From NCBI GenBank assembly GCA_023473845.1, contig JAMCYA010000006.1:1-12719 (forward strand): DNA of 12,719 nt, given 5' to 3'. This DNA comes from Patescibacteria group bacterium (GTDB taxonomy: Bacteria > Patescibacteriota > Doudnabacteria > UBA920). Numbering within the stretch: position 1 is the stretch's first letter; each line of letters begins with the position of its first letter. The position numbers and the translations under genes are program-made. Shown here piece after piece: positions 3,555-10,235 of the stretch. Under the pieces are notes generated by a model, which was given only the letters and a program-made list of their open reading frames with translations, was not told where the DNA came from and searched no databases.

Positions 3555-6482
3555 ATGTCCGACTTATTGGAAAAATTGAATCCGGAACAACAAGCGGCCG
3601 TCACCCACGGTGAAGGGCCGCTTTTGATAGTAGCCGGCGCCGGCACGGGCAAAACCACGGTAATTACCCGGCGGCTGGCTTACCTGTTGGAAAAAAAGCT
3701 GGCCAAGCCGGAAGAAATTTTGGCCCTGACTTTTACGGAAAAGGCAGCGGGCGAAATGCAGGAAAGAGCCGACTTGCTTTTGCCCTTGGGCCACTACGAC
3801 ATGTGGATTTCGACTTTCCACGGTTTTTGCGAACGCCTGTTAAAGCTCCACGCGCTGGACATCGGCCTGCCTAATGACTTTAAACTACTGGACGAAACCG
3901 CGGCCTGGATTCTGGTTTACCGGAATTTCGAGCGCTTTCAGCTGGATTATTACCGCCCTTTAGGCAACCCGGCCAAATTTATCGGGGCCTTGCTGACTCA
4001 TTTTTCCAAATGCAAGGATGAAATGATTTCGCCGGAGGAGTACCTGACCCACGCTCAGGATTTAAGACTGCAGCTGGACCAACCAAAAAAAACCAAAAAG
4101 TCAAAGCAGGCGGAAACAGGCATCGATGTAACCGAAATTTCCCGCATTGAAGAAATCGCCAACGCCTACCACTCCTACGAACAGCTTCTTCTGGAAAATA
4201 ACTTCCTGGATTTTGGGGACCTGATTAACTACTGCCTGCAGCTTTTGCAAAAACGCCCAAAAATTTTGGACTACTACCGCAATAAGTTCAAATTCCTTAT
4301 GGTGGACGAATTCCAGGACACCAACTACGCCCAATACCAGCTAGTCAGGCTGCTGGCCGGGGATAAACAAAATTTGGCCGTAGTAGGGGACGACGATCAG
4401 TCCATTTACAAATTTCGCGGGGCCAGCGTTTCCAATATCCTCAAGTTTAAAAAAGACTACCCCAAACTTAAACAGATTACCCTGGTTGAAAATTACCGCA
4501 GCAGCCAGAATATTCTGGATTTAGCGTATACATTCATCCAAGCCAACAATCCGGACCGTCTGGAGGTCAATTTAGGCATTAACAAGCGCCTCCAGGCCAA
4601 AGGCCCGGCAGGCGAGGGGGTTATCCAGGTAGTGGAAGGGGCAGACCTAAGCGGCGAACTGAATGCGGTGGCCAAAAAAATTCTGGAAAGAAAGGTTAGC
4701 CGCAACCTGTCATGGAACGATATTGCCGTGCTTATCCGCTCCAACTCCGCGGCAGATGCCTTGCTGCCTGTACTGGCCAGCCACGCCATCCCATTTACCT
4801 TTGTCGCAAACAAAGGCCTGTATAAAAAACCCGTGGTGCTGGATATTTTGTCTTACCTAAAATTTCTTGACAATGCCAACGACTCAAGCTCCCTCTACCG
4901 GGTTCTTTCCCTGCCCAAATTCCACTTAAGCCACACGGAACTTTCGGACTTGCTGCTATGGTCCAAGAAAAAAACCGAAAGCTTTTACGAGAGCTTGGCG
5001 CAGGCTGCGCTTATGCCTGAAATTTCTTCTGAATCCAAAAAGCGCATTGGCGAACTGCTAGACTTATCCAAAAAGCACCACGCCATGCTTAAGACCCATT
5101 CGGCTGCGGAATTGCTGGTTGACATCATCAAAGACCTCGGCTTTGAAGAAAAACTCAGGGAAGACACCTTGGAAAACGCCCAAAGCCGCGAACTGCTGGA
5201 ACAATTCTACAAAAAAATAGAGGACTTCCAGGAAAAAGAAAACGACCACTCTCTGCATAATTTTCTTTCCTTGCTGGAACTGGAACAAGAAGCCGGAGAC
5301 GAGGGAGTGGTCCCGTTCGATCCCAACCAGGGGCCGGAGAGCGTGAAGGTTTTAACAATCCATGCGGCCAAGGGTTTGGAGTTTGAAACGGTTTTCCTTA
5401 TCAACCTGGTTGACCAGCGCTTCCCCACGCGCGAAAAAGGCGACCCCATAGAAATCCCCGGCGCACTGGTGAAAGACATTTTGCCCGAGGGCGAATTCCA
5501 CCTGCAGGAAGAACGCCGCCTGTTTTACGTCGGCCTAACCCGGGCCAAGACCGAGCTTTTCCTTACCTGGGCCAAAGACTACGGCGGGCAGCGCGCCAAA
5601 AAACCTTCCCAATTTTTGGTGGAAACCGGGCTGGTGCCAAGTGAAAAAGTCAGCAAAGCCACCGGCAAAGTTGTGTTTACAAAAAACGAAAAACTGCCCG
5701 TGGTTTACCGGCGCTTGCCGGAGCAATTTTCCTATTCCCAGCTCAACGACTTTGAGGCCTGCCCGCTGAAATACAAATACCAGCACTATTTAAAACTCCC
5801 GGTACCCGGCAGCCAGTACCTAAGTTTCGGACAAACAATCCACAAAGTGCTGGAAGAATACCTCAAACTCTATAAAACTTCGCTGGAAATCAAACAGATG
5901 GACTTGTTCGGCAAAGGAAAAGACAATCATACCCAGCTGCCTGAATTCTCGGTGCTGGAAAAATTTTACGAAAAATTCTGGGTTGACGACTGGTACGGAA
6001 GCAAACAGCAAAAGCTGCGCTATAAGGCTGAGGGGCATAAAATCCTCAAAACTTTTTTTGCGGAAGCTGCCAAACAGCCGTTTTTGCCAAAATACATTGA
6101 GCAATTTTTCAAACTTAAGCTTGGCAAATACGATTTCGTGGGAAAGATTGACCGCGCTGACCAGGCCGGAGAGGGTGTTTTAATCCTGGACTACAAAACC
6201 GGCAAGGTCCCCAAGAGCAAAAAGGACCTAGACCAGCTGTACATCTACCAGTGGGCGGCCAAGGAATTTCTGCAAGAAAAGGTGGTGGGGTTGAAATACT
6301 GGTATTTGCAGGAAAACGCTTTTGTGGAAGAGGAACTGGCCCAACCCGAGGAAATTGAAGAGCTGAAAGCCCGGTTACTGGCACTGATTGAAAAAATCGT
6401 GTATGTCACCCGCCACGACCTTTTTAAACAGGAGCACCAAAAGCTGAGGGACCATAATTGCCAATTTGAATCTTTGGAGTAA
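3555..6482 (+). CDS. UvrD/PcrA-like helicase fused to a Cas4/AddB-like nuclease
   Basis: This is a 975-residue superfamily 1A (3'-5') DNA helicase with a C-terminal PD-(D/E)XK nuclease, an architecture like AddA/AddB-type end processing in one chain. Helicase motifs are complete: Q motif (8-16), Walker A GAGTGKT (28-34), Walker B VDEFQDTN (250-257), GDDDQSIYKFRGA (278-290), VENYRSSQNI (311-320), motif V around TIHAAKGLEF (601-610) and motif VI EERRLFYVGLTRAK (652-665). The nuclease (about 725-975) has H763, D866, D879-Y-K881-T-G and Q894-L-Y-I-Y, the full RecB-type catalytic set. The iron-sulphur ligands are not complete: C736 and C969 remain, but the other two positions of the usual terminal CxxC-x5-C are D and E. 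A QMDLF motif (781-785) in a loop of the nuclease resembles a beta-clamp binding pentapeptide. It probably resects or unwinds DNA during repair. There is no Shine-Dalgarno. It is the last gene of the rmuC group. Confidence 0.95.
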   Translation: MSDLLEKLNPEQQAAVTHGEGPLLIVAGAGTGKTTVITRRLAYLLEKKLAKPEEILALTFTEKAAGEMQERADLLLPLGHYDMWISTFHGFCERLLKLHALDIGLPNDFKLLDETAAWILVYRNFERFQLDYYRPLGNPAKFIGALLTHFSKCKDEMISPEEYLTHAQDLRLQLDQPKKTKKSKQAETGIDVTEISRIEEIANAYHSYEQLLLENNFLDFGDLINYCLQLLQKRPKILDYYRNKFKFLMVDEFQDTNYAQYQLVRLLAGDKQNLAVVGDDDQSIYKFRGASVSNILKFKKDYPKLKQITLVENYRSSQNILDLAYTFIQANNPDRLEVNLGINKRLQAKGPAGEGVIQVVEGADLSGELNAVAKKILERKVSRNLSWNDIAVLIRSNSAADALLPVLASHAIPFTFVANKGLYKKPVVLDILSYLKFLDNANDSSSLYRVLSLPKFHLSHTELSDLLLWSKKKTESFYESLAQAALMPEISSESKKRIGELLDLSKKHHAMLKTHSAAELLVDIIKDLGFEEKLREDTLENAQSRELLEQFYKKIEDFQEKENDHSLHNFLSLLELEQEAGDEGVVPFDPNQGPESVKVLTIHAAKGLEFETVFLINLVDQRFPTREKGDPIEIPGALVKDILPEGEFHLQEERRLFYVGLTRAKTELFLTWAKDYGGQRAKKPSQFLVETGLVPSEKVSKATGKVVFTKNEKLPVVYRRLPEQFSYSQLNDFEACPLKYKYQHYLKLPVPGSQYLSFGQTIHKVLEEYLKLYKTSLEIKQMDLFGKGKDNHTQLPEFSVLEKFYEKFWVDDWYGSKQQKLRYKAEGHKILKTFFAEAAKQPFLPKYIEQFFKLKLGKYDFVGKIDRADQAGEGVLILDYKTGKVPKSKKDLDQLYIYQWAAKEFLQEKVVGLKYWYLQENAFVEEELAQPEEIEELKARLLALIEKIVYVTRHDLFKQEHQKLRDHNCQFESLE

Positions 6483-6502
6483 TGTCAAAATTGTGTTATA
6501 AT
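6474..6502 (+). promoter_or_regulatory. Extended -10 promoter giving a leaderless start
   Basis: A perfect TATAAT (6497-6502) with the extended TG one base upstream (TGtTATAAT) ends only four bases before the ATG at 6507. A weak -35 TTGGAG (6474-6479) lies 17 bases upstream and overlaps the end of the helicase gene. The start of transcription would fall at or within the first codon, so the mRNA should be leaderless. Confidence 0.65.
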
Positions 6503-6506
6503 TTAA

Positions 6507-6881
6507 ATGTTCCAAGATAACAAACAACAAATTTACGCCATTGCCGGCGCCACTCTGCTTTCCGCTTTTTCGCTGGGCGCAGTGCTTATGTTCACGGATC
6601 CTGGCCAGGCTTCGGCGGGCACTTTTGGTTTTTTTTACCTGAGTGTTTTCCTTTTTGCCTTCGGCACTTTCACTTTGCTGGGCTTAAGCCTGAGGCGCTG
6701 GCTCGCCCCGAAAATGTTTGTCCTGAATTTCTATACCAGCTTGAGGCAGGCGCTGCTGGTCGCCCTGCTGCTGGTCGTCAGCCTGCTGCTCTTAGGCCAA
6801 CGGCTGCTCTTCTGGTGGGTTGAATTGAGCCTTGTGCTCCTTTTGCTGAGCATTGAATTTTTTCTTAGCCTCAAATCCTAA
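6507..6881 (+). CDS. Small four-helix membrane protein, unknown function
   Basis: This is a 124-residue, very hydrophobic protein with four predicted membrane helices at about 9-29, 39-62, 80-99 and 102-122. Between helices 2 and 3 is a basic loop ('LRRWLAPK') followed by 'YTSLRQALLVALLLV', and helix 4 starts after 'RLLFWW'. The basic loop suggests both ends and this loop face the cytoplasm. There is no enzymatic motif. The general pattern (short, Leu-rich helix 3 after S-L-R-Q, W-W before helix 4) resembles small membrane proteins I recall from Patescibacteria, but I cannot assign a role. It has its own extended -10 promoter with a leaderless start and lies 27 bases before the TSP3/pilin-like surface gene, so the two may be transcribed together and act at the envelope. 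Confidence 0.8.
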   Translation: MFQDNKQQIYAIAGATLLSAFSLGAVLMFTDPGQASAGTFGFFYLSVFLFAFGTFTLLGLSLRRWLAPKMFVLNFYTSLRQALLVALLLVVSLLLLGQRLLFWWVELSLVLLLLSIEFFLSLKS

Positions 6882-6908
6882 CTTAGCCTATCAACAAAAA
6901 AACAAAAT

Positions 6909-8450
6909 ATGGACCCAGAAAAAAATCCACTCCAAACCCAGGAAGATGTGCTGCGGGCGGCGGGCGAGACCCCCGCTGCCAAAAACCTGCACGAAGACGA
7001 GCCCCAGGTTTATAATGTCATGCCGCGGCTGTTGCATAAAAACAGCGTATCCCAGCCGGTCATGGAAGTGGTGGACAACTCCCCAAACTCCATTGACGGT
7101 TTGCAGCCAGCCTCGCCGGTCCGGGGCGTAAATTTTATAAAAATCCTTAAGCTGGCCATACTGGCAGTGGCTGTTTTGGGTCTCGGCTATGCCGGCTACC
7201 GTTTCGGGCCCAAATACTACAAACAGTATTTTCTGGCCAGCAAGACTGCGGCTCCGGCGCCGGCCCAGACTGCTGACCAATCCACCCAAAACACTCAGGA
7301 CCAAGTTCAGGCCACCTCTTCCCCGGACCAGAACGCAAGCAATTCTGCCTTGCCCTCGGATTGGCTCAAAAAATATTTTGGAGTGACCAGCTGCGATAAG
7401 CCCACGGAATGCGGGCCCGACGCCGATCCGGATCTGGACGGCCTCACAAACCTGGAAGAATACCAGCAGGGGACTGACCCAAACAACCCAGACTCCGACG
7501 GCGACGGTTTGTCCGACGGCGACGAAGTCCATGTATTTTTGTCAAACCCTTTAAAAAAGTACTCGAACAACGATCCCAAATACACGGACGCGGACTATTT
7601 TAAGGGCGGCTATGACTTAACCACAACCCAACTAATGACACCGGACCGGATTCGGGAAATCAAAACCCGGATGTCAGACAAAGGCTTGCATCCGCCCACA
7701 ATCGCCACTTTAGGCGACGCTCTGCAAAAAATTTATAACTTCGGCAGCCCTCTGGACACTTCGGCCCAGCAGGCCTCAAGCACCCCCAGCTCCACCCCTG
7801 ACCAGGCTTTGGACGGCTTTGAAGTGACGCCCGCGGCCCAGCAGGATCGCGATGCCCAGCGCACTACCACCATAAAAAATATCGGCATTGGTTTGGTTAA
7901 ATACTACGATAACAACAAAAGCTACCCTAATACCACTGACTTTAAGGAAATGTACGACGCAATCCGGGTCTTCATGAAAGTGGCTACCAATCCACAAGAC
8001 CCGGTTAATAAGGTGCCCTACGTTTACACTTATGCGCCGAGTGCGGCCGGAGATGACTTTACCCTGGCCTATTACAGCGAGGTTGTCAGGCAGACAATTA
8101 AAAAACACGCGGCAGACGCACAAAAAGACAAAGCCACCGAAGAGGCTGCCATTTACGACGACCAGAGGATTAACGACTTAAAACGACTCCAAACCGCGCT
8201 TTTGCTTTACTCTTCCAAACAGGCAGCCGGCAACCAGGACAACGTCTTCCCTTCAGCGGAAAAATACAAAACCGAACTTTTGGTCAGCGGCGACATTACC
8301 GACATTCCTACAGACCCCAAAACCCACAGCGACTACGAATACAAGGTAAACGACACCTTTAACACTTTCACCTTAAAGGCTGTACTCGATAATCCGCCAA
8401 CGGGCTCCACCGGCTACCTGTGTAACCAGCTTAACTGCGATTATTACTAA
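6909..8450 (+). CDS. Membrane-anchored surface protein with TSP3 calcium repeats and two pilin-like domains
   Basis: This is a 513-residue, probably extracellular protein. In order: a polar N-terminal region (1-74), one membrane helix (about 77-99), a low-complexity A/P/Q/T/S linker (112-148), a thrombospondin type-3 calcium-binding stretch (171-205, with D-x-D-x-D-G loops such as 'DPDLDG' and 'DSDGDG'), a short helical part, another Ser/Thr/Pro linker (284-300), and two related C-terminal domains (about 317-392 and 417-497). The latter resemble the globular part of type II secretion pseudopilins: R-x(n)-I/L-x-x-L-x-x-Y, then YP or FP, a 'DP' turn, a Y-x-Y strand and F-T-L. There is no prepilin peptidase site, so it is not a classical pilin. 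The end carries two cysteines (C505, C510) that might form a disulphide, as might C162/C168. It could be an adhesin or envelope scaffold; the function is not known. No Shine-Dalgarno is evident. Confidence 0.8.
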   Translation: MDPEKNPLQTQEDVLRAAGETPAAKNLHEDEPQVYNVMPRLLHKNSVSQPVMEVVDNSPNSIDGLQPASPVRGVNFIKILKLAILAVAVLGLGYAGYRFGPKYYKQYFLASKTAAPAPAQTADQSTQNTQDQVQATSSPDQNASNSALPSDWLKKYFGVTSCDKPTECGPDADPDLDGLTNLEEYQQGTDPNNPDSDGDGLSDGDEVHVFLSNPLKKYSNNDPKYTDADYFKGGYDLTTTQLMTPDRIREIKTRMSDKGLHPPTIATLGDALQKIYNFGSPLDTSAQQASSTPSSTPDQALDGFEVTPAAQQDRDAQRTTTIKNIGIGLVKYYDNNKSYPNTTDFKEMYDAIRVFMKVATNPQDPVNKVPYVYTYAPSAAGDDFTLAYYSEVVRQTIKKHAADAQKDKATEEAAIYDDQRINDLKRLQTALLLYSSKQAAGNQDNVFPSAEKYKTELLVSGDITDIPTDPKTHSDYEYKVNDTFNTFTLKAVLDNPPTGSTGYLCNQLNCDYY

Positions 8451-8459
8451 TCTAGACAA

Positions 8460-8888
8460 ATGACCTTCAACCTTTCCTGGCTAAGGAGGCTTTTTCAGCC
8501 GTCCGCAGCAGCTCAAACAGATTATTCCAATATTATATGCGCCCGCGTGGTGCAGGCGGACAAGCACCCGAACGCTGATAGGCTGCGCGTGGTAACCGTC
8601 GATGTCGGCAGCCAAACTATTACTCCGGTGGTTTGCGGGGCTTTTAATTTTGGCCCCGGCGATTTTGTAGCCCTGGCTTTGCCGGGCGCGAAGATTGCTC
8701 AAAACATCCATTCCGAAACCCACGAGCCGTTTATACTCCAAAAAGCCAAAATACGCGGCATTGAAAGCCAAGGAATGATTTGTGCGGGCTTTGAACTTGG
8801 TTTATCCCAAACCCCCGAACCGGGTATCCTTCTGCTTAGCAAAAACCTAAAGCCGGGTAGCCAATTTTCACCCGAAATGATAAAATAA
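8460..8888 (+). CDS. Free-standing tRNA-binding domain, PheT N-terminus-like
   Basis: This 142-residue protein is made of one EMAP/Trbp111-type OB-fold tRNA-binding domain (about 24-128). It shows 'HPNADRL' (36-42), 'VDVGSQTITPVVCGAFNFGPGD', 'ALPGAKI' and 'KAKIRGIESQGMICAGFELGL' (95-115), followed by 'GILLL'. The very start, 'MTFNLSWLRRLF', has the form of the N-terminus of bacterial PheT ('N/S-WL' motif), so it corresponds to PheT domain B1 cut off before the rest of the roughly 800-residue beta subunit. It lies 30 bases before the PheRS gene, strongly suggesting that it delivers or stabilises tRNA-Phe in trans. This could be by loose association with the synthetase, as Arc1p/Trbp111-like proteins do elsewhere (inference). 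There is no frameshift and no downstream remnant: the 30 bases to the next ATG contain nothing, so this is a compact gene rather than a fresh truncation. Confidence 0.88.
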   Translation: MTFNLSWLRRLFQPSAAAQTDYSNIICARVVQADKHPNADRLRVVTVDVGSQTITPVVCGAFNFGPGDFVALALPGAKIAQNIHSETHEPFILQKAKIRGIESQGMICAGFELGLSQTPEPGILLLSKNLKPGSQFSPEMIK

Positions 8889-8918
8889 CGCCATTAAAGA
8901 CTAAATTCGGGCTAACAT

Positions 8919-10058
8919 ATGAGCAATATTGTTATCGATACCACGGAAGAGAAACGCCTTAAACAGGAGCTGGAAAAGCGGACTGACTTTGAGGCGCAGA
9001 GAATCAGGCGCTACCTGAGCATGCCGGATCTTTCCAGGACGCCCGGCAGCCCCATTGCGGAAATCGTCAAAAGAATACTTGCCAGTGCCTATTTTAAAGA
9101 CCTGGACACCATCCAAACACCGGAAATTGTCCCGGCAGACATTAGCTTCGATTTGTTTGATTTTCCCGCTGACCATCCGGCAAGAAGCAAGTCCGACACC
9201 TACTACGTGGATGACAGCAATATTTTGCGCACCCACACTACCATTATGTGGTATTACTACCTGAGGGATGCGGGCGTAAAAGCACGAATTGCGGAAAATA
9301 AGCCGGTAGGCTGTTTTAGTTTTGGCAAAGTTTACCGCAAGGACGAAATCGACCGCAAGCACATGAACGTTTTCCACCAAATTGACGGCTGGTACCTGGC
9401 TCCCAAGTCGCAGAAAACCATTACCCAAACCGATTTGGAAGAAGCCTTGGGCAACATTGCCAAAGCCGTGTTTGGTGAAAATGCCAAGTACCGCCTCAAT
9501 AAAGACACTTTCCCATACACGGACCCGTCTCTGGAAATGGAAGTTGACATAAACGGTAGCTGGGTGGAGGTTGTGGGCTGCGGCGTGGTTAAAGGCAGTG
9601 TTCTGGAGAAGTTGGGTATTGACTCCAAAAACTACACGGGCTGGGCCTTTGGCTTCGGCTTGGAACGTTTAGCAATCACCAGCATGGAGCTGCCCGACAT
9701 CCGCCTGTTATGGTCGGATGACGAGCGCGTAAAAAAACAGCTGAATTTGGGACAAAAATTTGTTGAAGTAAGCAAATACCCGCCGATTACCCGCGACATT
9801 TCTTTTATTGTCAGCAGCGACTTTGTCCCCAATAACTACTTTGACCTAATCCGTGAAATTGGCGGAGACCTGGTGGAGCAGGTGGAATTGCTGGACAAAT
9901 ATGAAAACAAAGAAAAATTCGGGGAGGGCAAGACCAGCTACACTTATCGCGTAATCTACAGGAGCCCGGACCGCACGCTCAAAACCGAGGAAGTGGAGCC
10001 TTTGCAGGCCCGGCTTTACGAGGAAACCAAAAAACAATACAACGCGGAGCTAAGATAA
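8919..10058 (+). CDS. pheS: Single-chain (mitochondrial-type) phenylalanyl-tRNA synthetase
   Basis: This enzyme charges tRNA-Phe with phenylalanine. The 379-residue chain joins a PheS-type class II catalytic core to a C-terminal ferredoxin-fold anticodon-binding domain (FDX-ACB), which in other bacteria is the last domain of PheT. The core shows 'LFDFPADHPARSKSDTYY' (79-96), 'LRTHTT', motif 2 'FGKVYRKDEIDRKHMNVFHQ' (135-154), 'FPYTDPSLEMEV' (198-209) and motif 3 'GWAFGFGLERLA' (241-252). The FDX-ACB (about 285-379) runs from 'SKYPPITRDISF' through 'DLIREIGGDLVEQVELLDKY' and 'YRSPDRTL' to the usual terminal 'AELR'. The long N-terminal coiled coil of normal bacterial PheS is missing. From memory of the human FARS2 sequence, the motif 3 to FDX-ACB region is strikingly similar. 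No editing domain is present, as in mitochondria. It sits 30 bases after the free tRNA-binding domain. I infer a monomeric enzyme; a full pheT elsewhere in the genome would weaken that. Confidence 0.92.
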   Translation: MSNIVIDTTEEKRLKQELEKRTDFEAQRIRRYLSMPDLSRTPGSPIAEIVKRILASAYFKDLDTIQTPEIVPADISFDLFDFPADHPARSKSDTYYVDDSNILRTHTTIMWYYYLRDAGVKARIAENKPVGCFSFGKVYRKDEIDRKHMNVFHQIDGWYLAPKSQKTITQTDLEEALGNIAKAVFGENAKYRLNKDTFPYTDPSLEMEVDINGSWVEVVGCGVVKGSVLEKLGIDSKNYTGWAFGFGLERLAITSMELPDIRLLWSDDERVKKQLNLGQKFVEVSKYPPITRDISFIVSSDFVPNNYFDLIREIGGDLVEQVELLDKYENKEKFGEGKTSYTYRVIYRSPDRTLKTEEVEPLQARLYEETKKQYNAELR

Positions 10059-10069
10059 CAAAAACTCTC

Positions 10070-10099
10070 TTGGATAAGCCTTAAATCCAACAAATTTTT
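10070..10099 (+). terminator. Possible weak terminator after pheS
   Basis: TTGGAT (10070-10075) pairs with ATCCAA (10085-10090) around a 9-base loop, followed after four bases by five T. The stem is A/T-rich and the T run is detached, so termination would be inefficient. It lies 11 bases after the PheRS stop and before the gyrB promoter. Confidence 0.35.
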
Positions 10100-10132
10100 A
10101 GCGTTGTGCTTCTGGAATTTTATACTAAATTG

Positions 10133-10141
10133 TGTTAAAAT
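10133..10141 (+). promoter_or_regulatory. Extended -10 promoter of gyrB
   Basis: TGtTAAAAT is an extended -10 element with the hexamer at 10136-10141 (five of six to TATAAT). No good -35 box is seen at the right distance, which is common with extended -10 promoters. A TATACT at 10121-10126 could be a second start. Transcription from 10136-10141 would begin near 10148, at the base of the stem described next. Confidence 0.5.
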
Positions 10142-10145
10142 TAAG

Positions 10146-10216
10146 ACAGGAATCGGCAAGCGGCCCGGGAGCCTGGGCAAAGGCAAAAACGCCCCGGAAT
10201 TCCTGTTTTATTTTTA
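10146..10216 (+). promoter_or_regulatory. Structured leader with attenuator-like stem before gyrB
   Basis: ACAGGAAT (10146-10153) pairs perfectly with ATTCCTGT (10199-10206), closing a domain of 45 bases that holds competing GC-rich inner stems: CCGGG 10165-10169 with CCCGG 10193-10197, or GGGC 10175-10178 with GCCC 10191-10194. The closing stem is followed at once by TTTTATTTTT. Because the promoter places the transcript's 5' end at this stem, the first ~60 bases would form a terminator-like structure 20-30 bases ahead of the gyrB ATG. It may be an attenuator, a regulatory switch, or an independent short RNA. I do not recognise a known riboswitch family in it. Confidence 0.5.
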
Positions 10217-10235
10217 GCAAAACCCAACCCACAAC

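Noticed and set aside
6891..7532. 213-codon minus-strand ORF
   Set aside because: It is antisense to the surface protein gene, whose TSP3 repeats are unmistakable; the open frame follows from codon bias.
8901..9428. 175-codon minus-strand ORF
   Set aside because: It is antisense to PheRS motif 1 and 2 coding sequence; there is no independent support.
10146..10216. Known riboswitch or 4.5S-type RNA before gyrB
   Set aside because: I looked for the conserved cores of fluoride, c-di-GMP, SAM, preQ1, glutamine and SRP RNAs and saw none; kept only as an unassigned structured leader.
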